Below are positions 1 through 9,787 of a stretch of 34,729 nt of DNA, in pieces. A program made the translations under genes and the position numbers. Below the pieces are notes generated by a model. The model did no database searches and was not told where the DNA came from. It was given only the letters and a program-made list of their open reading frames with translations. How positions within the stretch are numbered: position 1 is the stretch's first letter; the number at the start of each line of letters is the position of its first letter. The stretch is from Candidatus Nitrosopumilus sp. (GTDB taxonomy: Archaea; Thermoproteota; Nitrososphaeria; Nitrososphaerales; Nitrosopumilaceae): the NCBI GenBank assembly GCA_007571135.1, contig RKRY01000072.1, positions 1 through 34,729 of the forward strand, given 5' to 3'.

Positions 1-100
1 GTTCTTTTCTTAGGTGCTGTTCTTTTCTTAGGTGCTGTTCTTTTCTTAGGTGCTGTTCTTTTCTTAGGTGCTGTTCTTTTCTTAGGTGCTGTTCTTTTCA
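1..100. repeat. 18-bp perfect tandem repeat (gttcttttcttaggtgct) x5 plus partial, encoding APKKRT on the minus strand
   Basis: Five identical copies at 1-18, 19-36, 37-54, 55-72, 73-90, then gttcttttc. Confidence 0.97.
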
Positions 101-746
101 CCAGCTCCCTTTTAGCCAAAAATTCTTTTAATTTTGCAGATGCCTTGTCAAGTGCCTTTTGAGCAGATTCCTCAGATTTCAATCGCCTCTCCACTTCTTG
201 GGCAAACTTTTCAGCCGCCTTGTGACTAGCAATCATAGTTTCTCTTAGAGAAGGCTTTGATTTGGTGTATTTTTGAATATTTGATAAAATTTTCGATTTG
301 ATATCAGAAAAGTGTTCTTCCTCAGCAGAAATTTTTTTGGCAGTCTTTTGGCGATTTTTAATCTCCAATTCCAGTTCTGTCACATGATCATTTAGTGAGC
401 GTAATCTAGCCTCAGCATTTTGTCTTTCTTCAGAAGAATCCGCAAATTCAATCTCCTGTTGGGCTTGCTCAATAGATTCCTTTTCTCGTCCAAGCTTCTC
501 TTGGGCTCCAGCAATAAGCCTTTTGATACTTTCTAACTGAGATGTCTTTTGTGTCAATGCTGTAGAAACATCAGACATATTTTCGCGTTCATTCTCAATC
601 TTTCTATCAATAGCATTAAGGCCTGATGAGGAACGTCTCTTAGCAGTGCGGGTTTCTTTGAGTTGCCTTTCGGCTTTTTTACGTAATTGGATAGATTCTT
701 GTCTCTTTTGTCGTAGTTGAACTACCAGTTTTTCGAGGGATACCAC
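1..746 (-). CDS. Coiled-coil protein with C-terminal (APKKRT)n basic repeats, partial (runs off left edge)
   Basis: Open minus-strand frame from GTG at 744-746 (VVSLEKLVVQLRQKRQESIQLRKKAERQLKETRTAKRRSSSG...) to the window edge; heptad-like K/E/Q-rich sequence; not in the ORF track because it is truncated and lacks ATG. Confidence 0.75.
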   Translation of the reverse strand, partial: MVSLEKLVVQLRQKRQESIQLRKKAERQLKETRTAKRRSSSGLNAIDRKIENERENMSDVSTALTQKTSQLESIKRLIAGAQEKLGREKESIEQAQQEIEFADSSEERQNAEARLRSLNDHVTELELEIKNRQKTAKKISAEEEHFSDIKSKILSNIQKYTKSKPSLRETMIASHKAAEKFAQEVERRLKSEESAQKALDKASAKLKEFLAKRELVKRTAPKKRTAPKKRTAPKKRTAPKKRTAPKKR

Positions 747-852
747 GATAGAATTAAAGCAGAGGACTCGGTTAAGTTGTTAACATAATCAGGATTTGAC
801 TTACCAGTTAAGAAAATTGACTAATTTTGATCGCATAATATATACTGTCGAA

Positions 853-970
853 CATATTATTTTTGGCAACAATGACTTTTTGGAGATAAACCTCAGGATA
901 TCTAGGCCACACAGCAGATCATACTATTTTCGACAACAATGATTTTCGGGTGATAAATCATGATATCCAG
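853..970. repeat. Diverged direct repeat of about 52 bp, offset 67 bp
   Basis: catattatttttggcaacaatgactttttggagataaacctcaggatatctagg (853-) vs catactattttcgacaacaatgattttcgggtgataaatcatgatatccagg (920-). Confidence 0.7.
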
Positions 971-1099
971 GTTATGCTTGCAGGTACGGATAAACTCTGA
1001 TATTGCGCTCATTGCATCGGCGTCCTCGTAATGCGTTGAGACCACCATTTTGCTTTAGCTGGTGCCAGTACTCCTCTCTGGCACTGAGATCCGGCGTTG

Positions 1100-1193
1100 C
1101 GTAGTGACTTGGTCTAAAATTGGAACACAATGAATAGCATTCTCTAGCCAAGTAGTCTGTCAAGATGTTCCAACATGTAACCTAAACACTACG
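1100..1193. mobile_element. 92-bp MITE (IS630-derived), copy A
   Basis: GTAGTGACTTGGTCTAAAATTGGAACA...TGTTCCAACATGTAACCTAAACACTAC; imperfect 27-bp terminal inverted repeats; about 97% identical to 28047-28138. Confidence 0.85.
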
Positions 1194-1241
1194 ACTGACA
1201 GCGCGATTGCCATGATGGCGGGCTTGTCCTTTATGTATCTC

Positions 1242-1350
1242 CTGACCCAGTGCCGATATGCTGTGGCGTGTTGTCCATCTGTAGACGTGCGTGCAAACAC
1301 AAGCCCGTTTTGACTGACCCAGTGCCGATATGCTGTGGCGTGTTGTCCAT
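1242..1350. repeat. Repeat-insert-repeat locus 1: 37-bp perfect direct repeat (1242-1278, 1314-1350) flanking a 35-bp unique insert
   Basis: ctgacccagtgccgatatgctgtggcgtgttgtccat twice, 0 mismatches; insert ctgtagacgtgcgtgcaaacacaagcccgttttga. Confidence 0.97.
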
Positions 1351-1527
1351 AGTATTGCGATCCTGCCAAACTAGCGGTGCAGTTCCTCAAGGAACTTGAT
1401 AAACGTGTCCTGATCAAACCTGTCGTACGTTCTGAACAGCGTGCACCCGTCTGCGGCAATGGCTCCAAGGACGCACCTCCTGTCTTCTGCCATTGTATTT
1501 TACAACCTGCGGCCTACCGACCATGCT

Positions 1528-1635
1528 CTGGTTCATGGGCCGTGATACTGCTAGGATTCTCCCTCATCTGCTGTCACACCATCTGCCACCGGAAACCAGC
1601 TGGTTCATGGGCCACGATACTGCTAGGATTCTCCC
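1528..1635. repeat. Repeat-insert-repeat locus 2: 36-bp direct repeat (1528-1563, 1600-1635; 2 mismatches) flanking a 36-bp insert
   Basis: ctggttcatgggcc[gt/ac]gatactgctaggattctccc twice; insert tcatctgctgtcacaccatctgccaccggaaaccag. Confidence 0.95.
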
Positions 1636-2334
1636 CCTTACGGTTGGATTCTTTTCGGCTTTGCGGGCCTAGAACAGGAGCGTGTGATCTTGCTGTACTA
1701 TATCCTGTCGTAACATGTTGGAATCAAAGAATGATAGTCGGGATTTTTGCCGAAATTATTATGAGCGGCAGTATATCTTGACAAATCCTCACCTGACCTT
1801 TCCACTTTGTGTGTATCTGTTTACCGCAGCTGTCTATCTTGATACTGTGCTGTCAACAGCATAGAAATCTCGTTTTGAACCGTCTTTGTCTTATACCATG
1901 ACCTGCTGCAGATCATCTGTGCGTTGAGATCTCGGATCCTTCTGAACATCACAGTATGCAGACACAGGTATGTCAGACATCATCGCAGAGGCATGCAGGC
2001 AAGTGTCCATACGGAATCTCATGAACATGATTATTGCAATGCAGGCAAACAACGAGTTTGCATACAGAAACGACGCGCCGTTCTTGCATTAGTTTACCTC
2101 TTTAACTCTTTCCTCCATCAGGCCGTTGGTGTGGCACAAGCATTTGCCTTAGTCAGCGTATTTTGCGTTGTCAGTGCGCACCAACCATACCTTAGAACGC
2201 TGTTCCAAATGTGTTTTGAGTGGAAAATCCTGTCCTGATAGCAAAATTGCAGCAACCCATCATTTCTAGGCATGGCTGTGCGCCCACAGACTAGCATAAC
2301 ATCAATTTTTAAAAAATATTAACAGATACAACAC

Positions 2335-2655
2335 TTGGAAAATGTGGAATTTCATCCAAAAGATTTGCCAGTTTCTAAAACTTATGATCTAAAAGATGAG
2401 AAAGACGCAAGCAATGCGGTTGCCGATATGGTAAAACTTGGGTTCAAAAATAGAAAAGACGGATTTAGAATTCTCATGCCAAAAGAAACAAAGCTTGCTA
2501 AAAGAATTGGATATGTTGTAACTACGGGAGTAACTCATGGTTTAAGGCAGGTCAGCGAAGAGAGAGACATCAGATATTGGACATATCATCATGACGGCGA
2601 TCATTATGCAATTGTATTGATTAGTAATTCAGTGCTAGCCGAATTAGGCTTTTGA
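2335..2655 (+). CDS. Conserved hypothetical protein (106 aa, TTG start)
   Basis: ORF with coherent composition, between two coding genes. Confidence 0.7.
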   Translation: MENVEFHPKDLPVSKTYDLKDEKDASNAVADMVKLGFKNRKDGFRILMPKETKLAKRIGYVVTTGVTHGLRQVSEERDIRYWTYHHDGDHYAIVLISNSVLAELGF

Positions 2656-3312
2656 TTTATCGAAAATTTTGAACAGTTTTGTTCTTTGTGCCATTACTCC
2701 TGCCAGAAGTGCTCCAATTACTGTACCTCCAATTACATCCATAGGATAATGCTCCAAAACATAGAGCCTGCTAACTGAAATTAGTAGGGGATACAAGAAC
2801 ATCAAATATGCCCCATTGGGAAACCTTTGAGAGAGGGCATAGCCCAATATTATTGCAAAAATCATAGACCGTGCTGCGTGGCCGGATGGAAATGACGCAT
2901 CAAAGCCACCCTCACAAAACAGCGCAAAAGTATCTTTGCTCAGAGGTACAGGAAATGGCACAGCCTCATAGTCATAGACCGGCCGGTCACGGTCAACTCC
3001 ACATTTTATGTAGCCGGTCAGCAGAGTAGACAGGACTATCAGTATCATAATGGTAATTCCCACTCTTCTAGTCTTGGGGATAACTAGCGTCAAGATTCCA
3101 AATCCAAGCATCCACAAAGCCTCACCACTTTCAGTAATTGATTGCATCACAAAATCGGCCGTAGGATTTCCGGAAATTTCTGAGAAAAATTGAATTACGC
3201 TTTGATCAAAATTTTCAGTAATTTGATTGTATACTAGTGAAGTTAAAATTAAAAATAAGATGGTCAGTAAAACAAAAGAACGTGACCGTAAATCAAAAAT
3301 CCAGCTTTGCAA
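2644..3312 (-). CDS. PAP2-superfamily membrane phosphatase
   Basis: Motifs PSGHAARS and LYVLEHYPMDVIGG; multiple TM segments. Confidence 0.88.
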   Translation of the reverse strand: MQSWIFDLRSRSFVLLTILFLILTSLVYNQITENFDQSVIQFFSEISGNPTADFVMQSITESGEALWMLGFGILTLVIPKTRRVGITIMILIVLSTLLTGYIKCGVDRDRPVYDYEAVPFPVPLSKDTFALFCEGGFDASFPSGHAARSMIFAIILGYALSQRFPNGAYLMFLYPLLISVSRLYVLEHYPMDVIGGTVIGALLAGVMAQRTKLFKIFDKSKA

Positions 3313-3449
3313 CTAACTAGCCCTCAAGTACGTATCTTTTAACTTTAACATTAGATAAATTTTCAGATTTGGTCGCAGCTTTTGTTTTATCCTCACAAAA
3401 TAATTCTGATCGACTCAAAGAATTTAACCGAGTGCACAATAGGAAATGC

Positions 3450-4661
3450 GTGAATGTACTCACGCTAGACGATTTTGACTTAAAGGGTAATACTGTTTTT
3501 TTGAGAGTAGACATGAATTGTCCAATAGACCCTGATACAATGGAAATATCCGGCATCAAGCGAATTGAAGAGGCAACCAAGACCTTAAAATCACTAAAGG
3601 ATGCCAAGGTTGTAGTTGCTTCCCACCAAGGGAGAGTTGGAAATAACGAGTACACCGGGATGGACAAACATGCAGAGGTCCTAGAGAAACTGATGAATAA
3701 AAAAATAAAGTACGTCGAAGATGTCATTGGCGAAGCTGCGCAAAACGCAATAAAGAATTTGGACGACGGGGACATTCTGCTATTAGACAACCTAAGGCTA
3801 TGCGCAGAAGAAAATTATGAATTTACACCAGAGGATGCTGCAAAAACCATGATGGTTTCAAGACTGTCCAAACTTTTTGATCTTTGCGTATTAGATTCAT
3901 TTCCAAGCGCACACAGATCTCACCCATCCATAGTAGGCTTCCCCCAAGTTCTCCCTGCTTGCGCGGGCAGAATTGTTGAGAGAGAAGTCAGAAACCTTGA
4001 TGAAATCATGACAGTTGCAAAGGCGCCGCACGTAATTGTCTTAGGCGGATCCAAGGTTCCAGACAGATTAGAGGCAATTAAACTACTAATTCAAAACGGT
4101 CGTGCAGACCACGTTTTACTTACCGGAGTAATAGGAAGCGTATTCATGCGTGCCCAGGCCAGGATAAAGTCATCTCTGGACATCAAAAGAGAAGAGGAAG
4201 TAGTGGCAAAAGCACACACCCTGATTGGGGAATATCCAGACATCTTCGCAACGCCTGTTGACATTGCAATTGACAAAGATGGAGAAAGAGTCGAGATGGA
4301 TGTCAGAGAGATGGGCAGGGGTGACAAAATTTACGACTTGGGACCAAAGACCGTAGAATACTATTCAAAATTGATTGCAGGTGCCGGAACTGTATTCATT
4401 AGTGGGCCTGCAGGGTTTTTTGAAAGAGAAAATTTCAGTTATGGAACCAAAGAATTGCTAAATTCTGTCGCAAATTCAATGGCAACAACAATTGTCAGTG
4501 GAGGACACCTAACAACAGCATTAAAACAGCAGGGTTTGGCAGATAGGATCAATCATATAAGTACCTCGGGCGGAGCTTTGGTATTATACCTAACAGGGAA
4601 AAAATTACCGATGATAAAAGCTTTGGAGGATGCCGCGATAAAACACAGAACTAAAGACTAG
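3450..4661 (+). CDS. pgk: Phosphoglycerate kinase (start probably downstream of the track ORF start)
   Basis: LDDFDLKGNTVFLRVDMNCPID, VVASHQGR, LLLDNLRLCAEE, SGPAGFFE, STSGGA motifs. Confidence 0.93.
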   Translation: MNVLTLDDFDLKGNTVFLRVDMNCPIDPDTMEISGIKRIEEATKTLKSLKDAKVVVASHQGRVGNNEYTGMDKHAEVLEKLMNKKIKYVEDVIGEAAQNAIKNLDDGDILLLDNLRLCAEENYEFTPEDAAKTMMVSRLSKLFDLCVLDSFPSAHRSHPSIVGFPQVLPACAGRIVEREVRNLDEIMTVAKAPHVIVLGGSKVPDRLEAIKLLIQNGRADHVLLTGVIGSVFMRAQARIKSSLDIKREEEVVAKAHTLIGEYPDIFATPVDIAIDKDGERVEMDVREMGRGDKIYDLGPKTVEYYSKLIAGAGTVFISGPAGFFERENFSYGTKELLNSVANSMATTIVSGGHLTTALKQQGLADRINHISTSGGALVLYLTGKKLPMIKALEDAAIKHRTKD

Positions 4662-4998
4662 ATTCGCATGAAGGATTGGGGCACACCCGTCTTTCAGAGG
4701 AACCAAGATGAATATCGCTATTGCAGGCATTACAATGTAACTGCTCAATTGGATCAAAGAGCTTAAGCCAGATGGTGGTAAAATTCTGGGCTATGTTTCT
4801 TGCAAGTCTTAAATCACATATTTCATTTATGAATGGTTCAGTGTCATCAATGATCCAGGCAGGATCAACATCACCGTTTGATTTTAAAATTTCAAATATC
4901 TCATCGTTTGTAAATTTTGTATCCACATCGTTGAATCTTTCAAAGATTATCTTTCGAATTTGTAATGCAATTGGTGTTGCGGGCGTGAAATCACTCAT
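4651..4998 (-). CDS. Conserved hypothetical protein with C-terminal CxxC...CxxxxC zinc-ribbon-like motif
   Basis: ORF with HCNACNSD...RRVCPNPSCE; adjacent to sufU on the same strand. Confidence 0.7.
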   Translation of the reverse strand: MSDFTPATPIALQIRKIIFERFNDVDTKFTNDEIFEILKSNGDVDPAWIIDDTEPFINEICDLRLARNIAQNFTTIWLKLFDPIEQLHCNACNSDIHLGSSERRVCPNPSCESSL

Positions 4999-4999
4999 G

Positions 5000-5443
5000 C
5001 TAGTACAGATTTGCCGCCTCGTCTTTTAATTTGTCTAAATCTTTGGCATCTTTGAGATGTTTGCCAAGGTACGTATACAAAGCAGACTTCAGGACTTTAA
5101 GAGAGAGTAACGCACATTTGATTCGAACTGCCTGGAGGTGTTCTAATCCTAATTCGCTCAAAACGTCATTTTTCCCAATATTTCGAACCTCATCAAGACT
5201 CTTACCCTTGGCAATTTCAGTAAGAATAGAAGAGCATGCCATACAGATTGCGCATCCTTTTCCATGGAATTTGATGTCGCTGACCCTGTTTTCGTCAATT
5301 TTCATATCAATGTCGATGCTGTCTCCACACAGTGGATTTGCGTCATGAAAGGTCACATCATGATCCTTAATTTCCCCATAGTTGACCGGGTTTCTTGAAT
5401 AGTCAACAATCATTTCGTGATAAATGTCAGCATTACTGCTCAT
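5000..5443 (-). CDS. sufU: SUF scaffold protein SufU (NifU/IscU-like)
   Basis: NPLCGDSIDI, GKGCAICMACSSILTE, RIKCALLSLKVL. Confidence 0.92.
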   Translation of the reverse strand: MSSNADIYHEMIVDYSRNPVNYGEIKDHDVTFHDANPLCGDSIDIDMKIDENRVSDIKFHGKGCAICMACSSILTEIAKGKSLDEVRNIGKNDVLSELGLEHLQAVRIKCALLSLKVLKSALYTYLGKHLKDAKDLDKLKDEAANLY

Positions 5444-6735
5444 AGTTTGAATACCCTCGCTACTTTATTTAAGGAATCAATCAATACGTCAACGTCTTCT
5501 TTTGTGTTGTAAATGTAAAAGCTGACTCTGGAGGTTGCTGCAACATCTAGCCTCTCCATCAATACCTGCGCACAATGATGTCCGGATCTGACAGCAATTC
5601 CTTCGTCATCAATAATTTGTGCCACATCATGCGGATGAACATCAGCAAAATTAAATGAAATTACGCCGCCCCTTTTGGAAATATCCCTTGTTCCGTAAAT
5701 GCAAAGTCCTTTAACCTTAGATAATTCCTCAATCGCATATCTTGTTAATTCAATTTCATGCTTTCGCACATTATCCATTCCAATTTTTGCAAGATAATCA
5801 ATAGCCGCTCCAAATCCGATGACATCTGCAATGTTAGGGGTCCCCGCCTCAAACTTGTATGGCAAATCATTCCATGTCGCCTCATACTTGTGGACTTCCC
5901 GAATCATATCTCCGCCCCCATGAAACGGATTCATTGTTTCAAGAATTGATTTTCGTACCCATAAGGCGCCAATTCCTGTAGGTCCTAACATCTTATGGCC
6001 TGAAAATGCAAAGAAATCACATTCAAGTTTTTCTAAATCAACTTTCATGTGAGGTACTGCTTGAGCGCCATCGATCATAGTGGGCACATCGGCCGCTTTG
6101 CATTTGCTAACAATCGTTCTAGCATCGGTAATGGTTCCCATAACATTTGACATCAAACTAAAGGTGACTAGTTTGACTCTTCCAGTTGCCAAAAACCTGT
6201 CAAGATCATCTAAAATGAGTTCGCCATTGTCATCCATTCTAATGTATTCAATTTTCGCTCTTTTTTCCCGGGCAAGTAGTTGCCATGGGACGATATTGCT
6301 GTGGTGTTCGTACTCAGTTGTTACGACAATATCACCCTCTTTGACATGTGATCTCCCCCAGGCATATGCAACTAGATTAATTGCTTCAGTGGTGCCTCTA
6401 ACAAAAATTACTTCTTGTCGGTTTTGAACATTTACAAAATGTGCAATTTTATCCCTTGTAGATTCATAGGCCTCGGTTGCTTCTTCAGCTAGCGCATATA
6501 CTGCCCTGTGAATATTTGCATTACGATTTCTATAATAATCAACTATGGAGTCGATTACTTGGTTTGGTTTTTGGGTAGTCGAAGCATTATCAAGGTAGAC
6601 TAGCGGTTTGTTTTTCCTAACAGTCCTTTGAAGAATTGGAAAGTCTCTTCGTAGATCTTCAAATGATGCTTCTATGCTTTGCAGGGATTTCCAACTCCAG
6701 TCATCGGTATTTGTAATGCTGCTCAATTTCAGCAT
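5440..6735 (-). CDS. sufS: Cysteine desulfurase SufS (start probably internal to the track ORF)
   Basis: VYLDNASTTQKP, EYEHHSNIVPW, FSGHKMLGPTGIGALW, VRSGHHCAQ. Confidence 0.95.
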   Translation of the reverse strand: MLKLSSITNTDDWSWKSLQSIEASFEDLRRDFPILQRTVRKNKPLVYLDNASTTQKPNQVIDSIVDYYRNRNANIHRAVYALAEEATEAYESTRDKIAHFVNVQNRQEVIFVRGTTEAINLVAYAWGRSHVKEGDIVVTTEYEHHSNIVPWQLLAREKRAKIEYIRMDDNGELILDDLDRFLATGRVKLVTFSLMSNVMGTITDARTIVSKCKAADVPTMIDGAQAVPHMKVDLEKLECDFFAFSGHKMLGPTGIGALWVRKSILETMNPFHGGGDMIREVHKYEATWNDLPYKFEAGTPNIADVIGFGAAIDYLAKIGMDNVRKHEIELTRYAIEELSKVKGLCIYGTRDISKRGGVISFNFADVHPHDVAQIIDDEGIAVRSGHHCAQVLMERLDVAATSRVSFYIYNTKEDVDVLIDSLNKVARVFKL

Positions 6736-8107
6736 CCTCGTTGTATCGGGTCTCTTCGACTTCAACAAACTTTGCCAATTCTTCATCAGTGTTAATTGCA
6801 AGCTCGCGATTTTCCCATTTGGATTCTATAAGATACGCAATCCATGCACGTACCTGGAAAGACATCTTTCTTGACAGCGGTTCTAGGAATCCTTCAACTA
6901 TGGTTCTCTCCGCCTCCTCATGGCTTAGGCATCTGGATTTGAGATAGAATATCTGTTCCTCGTCAATCTGTGCAACAGATGCAGAGTGAGTAGCCTTTAC
7001 GTCGTTTGTCAGAATCTCAAGGCCTGGAATGGCGTCAGATTTGGCATTTTTATCCAAAAGAATAGAGCGACCAGACAAGAAGGAGTTTGATTTGGTGGCA
7101 TTCTCTCTGATTCTAATCATTCCTTTGAAAAGGGATTTTGAACGATTTCTTAGGATGGATTTTTCTACGACCCTTGCTTCAGTGGCAGGGCTTTGGTGAT
7201 TCATGCTCGTCTGAATATCAAAATGTTGATCATTATTTCCAAAAACGACTTCAGATTCGTTTGATGACGCGCCCGGTCCGTTTAGAAAGTAATCGATTTT
7301 GTACCTAGACAGTACCGAACCAAATAGACCAGAATACCAATTTACCTTGGCGTCTTGTGCCACGTCGGTTCTTCTTGTAGAAAAGTTTACAGAGCTTTGA
7401 TCCATCATCTGAAGAGTCGTAATGTCAAGTTGGGCATTTGCCGCAACATTTGTATTTAATAATTCTAGGTAGGCCTGTTGAGTATCAGATTTGGGGGAAT
7501 ACAACTCTTGAACGACGGAGACCTTGCTGAGCTCATCTGCAAATATGATGTTTCTTGAAATTGTCGATAGGCCATCATCAGACAGGCAGGACAGGAGATG
7601 GATTGATTTTTCTAAAACGAGGTTTTTTGGAATGTGTACAAAGATGCCAGAATTAAATGCGGCATTGTTTAGAGCAGTAAATTTATCGTCATCAGAGGTT
7701 GATTGCTCTAATGCCTTCTTTACAAGTTCCGAATTGTTTTGGATTGCATCAGAAATTGACGAGATTACCAGACCCTTTGATTTCAAATCGTCAGGCAAGT
7801 TGATTCTGTAAATGTTAGTTCCGATTTGAATTATGCAGATCTCATTTTCCAATTCGTCAAGTCTCTTTTGAAGTGAATCTGGAATGGAATCCCTAGTCGA
7901 AGTGGAAATAGAGATTTTTTCAAGATTGAGTCTTTTTGCATCAGTGTATTTGTTGTATAATGGAGATGTCTCGATTGGAAGACGGTCATAAACGGAGAGC
8001 GAGTTTTTCCTATAATCCTTCAGCCAGCCAGGTTCGTTTTTCGATGAGGAGATTTCATCTATATGACTTGTGTTGATTTGAGAAAGAGTTTGTGACATGC
8101 CGATCAA
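6701..8107 (-). CDS. sufD: SUF assembly protein SufD
   Basis: SufBD fold region (KSLFKGMIRIRENATKSNSFLSGRSILLDKNAKSDAIPGLEILTNDVKATHSASVAQIDEEQIFYLKSRCLS). Confidence 0.93.
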   Translation of the reverse strand: MIGMSQTLSQINTSHIDEISSSKNEPGWLKDYRKNSLSVYDRLPIETSPLYNKYTDAKRLNLEKISISTSTRDSIPDSLQKRLDELENEICIIQIGTNIYRINLPDDLKSKGLVISSISDAIQNNSELVKKALEQSTSDDDKFTALNNAAFNSGIFVHIPKNLVLEKSIHLLSCLSDDGLSTISRNIIFADELSKVSVVQELYSPKSDTQQAYLELLNTNVAANAQLDITTLQMMDQSSVNFSTRRTDVAQDAKVNWYSGLFGSVLSRYKIDYFLNGPGASSNESEVVFGNNDQHFDIQTSMNHQSPATEARVVEKSILRNRSKSLFKGMIRIRENATKSNSFLSGRSILLDKNAKSDAIPGLEILTNDVKATHSASVAQIDEEQIFYLKSRCLSHEEAERTIVEGFLEPLSRKMSFQVRAWIAYLIESKWENRELAINTDEELAKFVEVEETRYNEDAEIEQHYKYR

Positions 8108-8120
8108 AATACAGGGCAGG

Positions 8121-9521
8121 TTATCCTACCGAATCATCCATCTCTAGCTTGATGAGTCTGTTTAGCTCTACTGCGTACTCCATTGGCAATTCTTTTGTAA
8201 ATGGTTCCATGAATCCATTGACAATTAATGACAAGGCTTCTTCTTCAGAAAATCCCCGGCTCATAAGATAGAAGATTTGCTCGTCACCAATTTTACCAAC
8301 TGTTGCTTCGTGAGTAATCGTTGCGTCCTCCTGATTGATTTCCATATAGGGATAGGTATCAGTCTTTGACGTATCGTCCAACAACAATGCGTCACATCTT
8401 ACAGTAGACTTTACATTTGTAGCGCCTCTTGCCACATTGAGCAATCCGCGATATGTAGAACGTCCATCTAGCCTGCTTACGGATTTGGATGTAATTTTTG
8501 AGGTAGTGTTTGGGGCCAAGTGAACCATTTTAGCTCCAGTGTCTTGATGCTGGCCCTTTCCTGCAAATGCAATAGAAAGAGTCTCGCCATATGCTCGTTT
8601 GCCCATAAGGTAGACGCCGGGATACTTCATTGTCAGTTTGCTTCCAATGTTTCCATCAATCCATTCAACAGTTGCGCCTTCATATGCATAGGCCCTCTTT
8701 GTTACAAGATTGTAGACATCATTACTCCAGTTTTGAATGGTGGTATACCGCAGATGTGCGTCTTTGTGGGCAACGAGTTCGACAACAGCAGAGTGAAGAG
8801 ACTCTGAAGAGTAGACAGGAGCTGTGCATCCCTCAATGTAATGTACATCCGCACCTTCATCGACGACGATCAGTGTTCTTTCAAACTGGCCAATGTTTTC
8901 TGCGTTAATCCTAAAGTATGCTTGCAATGGCATATCAACTTGGACGCCCGGTGGAACATAGATGAAAGAACCGCCGCTCCAGACTGCACTGTTGAGTGCT
9001 GCAAACTTGTTATCCTCGGGAGGAATTACTTTGCCAAAGTATTTCTTGAAAACCTCCGGATGTTCCTTTAATGCAGAGTCGGTATCCAAAAAGAGGACGC
9101 CTTGTTTTTGTAAATCGTCTCTTAGGTTGTGATATACGACCTCAGACTCATATTGTGCGCCGACACCTGCAAGAAATTTCTTTTCAGCCTCTGGAATCCC
9201 TAGTTTGTCAAATGTGTTTTTTACATCTTCTGGAACATCATCCCAGCTCTTTTCCGTTTTTTCAGATGCCTTTGCATAATAGTAGATATTTTGGAAATCA
9301 ATAGTGCTAAGATCACCGCCCCAAGTCGGCATTGGTTTTTTCATAAAAATTTCAAATGAGCGCAGCCTAAAATCAAGCATCCACTGCGGTTCATCTTTCA
9401 TCTTGCTGATTCCAATTACCGTATCCTTAGTCAAACCCTTCTTGCTAAGGTGGACATACATCTCCGTAGAGTCTTTAAAATCATATTTTGAATAATCCAT
9501 GTCTAAATTTTCGGTTGCCAT
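8121..9521 (-). CDS. sufB: SUF assembly protein SufB
   Basis: [78 protein letters not shown]. Confidence 0.96.
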   Translation of the reverse strand: MATENLDMDYSKYDFKDSTEMYVHLSKKGLTKDTVIGISKMKDEPQWMLDFRLRSFEIFMKKPMPTWGGDLSTIDFQNIYYYAKASEKTEKSWDDVPEDVKNTFDKLGIPEAEKKFLAGVGAQYESEVVYHNLRDDLQKQGVLFLDTDSALKEHPEVFKKYFGKVIPPEDNKFAALNSAVWSGGSFIYVPPGVQVDMPLQAYFRINAENIGQFERTLIVVDEGADVHYIEGCTAPVYSSESLHSAVVELVAHKDAHLRYTTIQNWSNDVYNLVTKRAYAYEGATVEWIDGNIGSKLTMKYPGVYLMGKRAYGETLSIAFAGKGQHQDTGAKMVHLAPNTTSKITSKSVSRLDGRSTYRGLLNVARGATNVKSTVRCDALLLDDTSKTDTYPYMEINQEDATITHEATVGKIGDEQIFYLMSRGFSEEEALSLIVNGFMEPFTKELPMEYAVELNRLIKLEMDDSVG

Positions 9522-9787
9522 GCGCAGAATAACTCGTTATGTTATAAATACATGAGGAAAAATAGGTAGAGCTAAATATGCAGATGCAAACCAGTTTCAG
9601 CATGGATCACTGATCTAATTTTAGAAGTGTCGGATTTTAAAGGCCGTCTTCTCCGGATCAAGAGACATAAAGATAGGATTGACAGTTAGGCTAACATATT
9701 GATTTTAAATTACACAACTGTGAAAACTCCATATAGAAAAAATTGGTTTAAAAAAAAGTTTTTTAGTAAAAATTTTGCAGCAAAATC

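Larger units (their letters stand above)
970..1510 (-). pseudogene. Decayed IS630-family transposase (DDE region), interrupted by a MITE and by repeat-insert-repeat events
   Basis: Minus-strand fragments MAEDRRCVLGAIAADGCTLFRTYDRFDQDTFIKFLEELHR*FGRIAI, YGQHATAYRHWVRRYIKDKPAIMAIALSV and ATPDLSAREEYWHQLKQ resemble IS630 DDE motifs (FLEELHRRFG, EEYWHQ). Confidence 0.7.

Noticed and set aside
1924-2238. Plus-strand 104-aa ORF in the left accessory patch
   Set aside because: No recognisable features; the region reads more like decayed minus-strand mobile DNA, which I could not assign to a family.
8520-9495. Plus-strand ORFs opposite sufB, and similar antisense ORFs opposite pgk, hemL, pstA/pstC and others
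   Set aside because: They lie opposite strongly supported genes and have no recognisable protein features.
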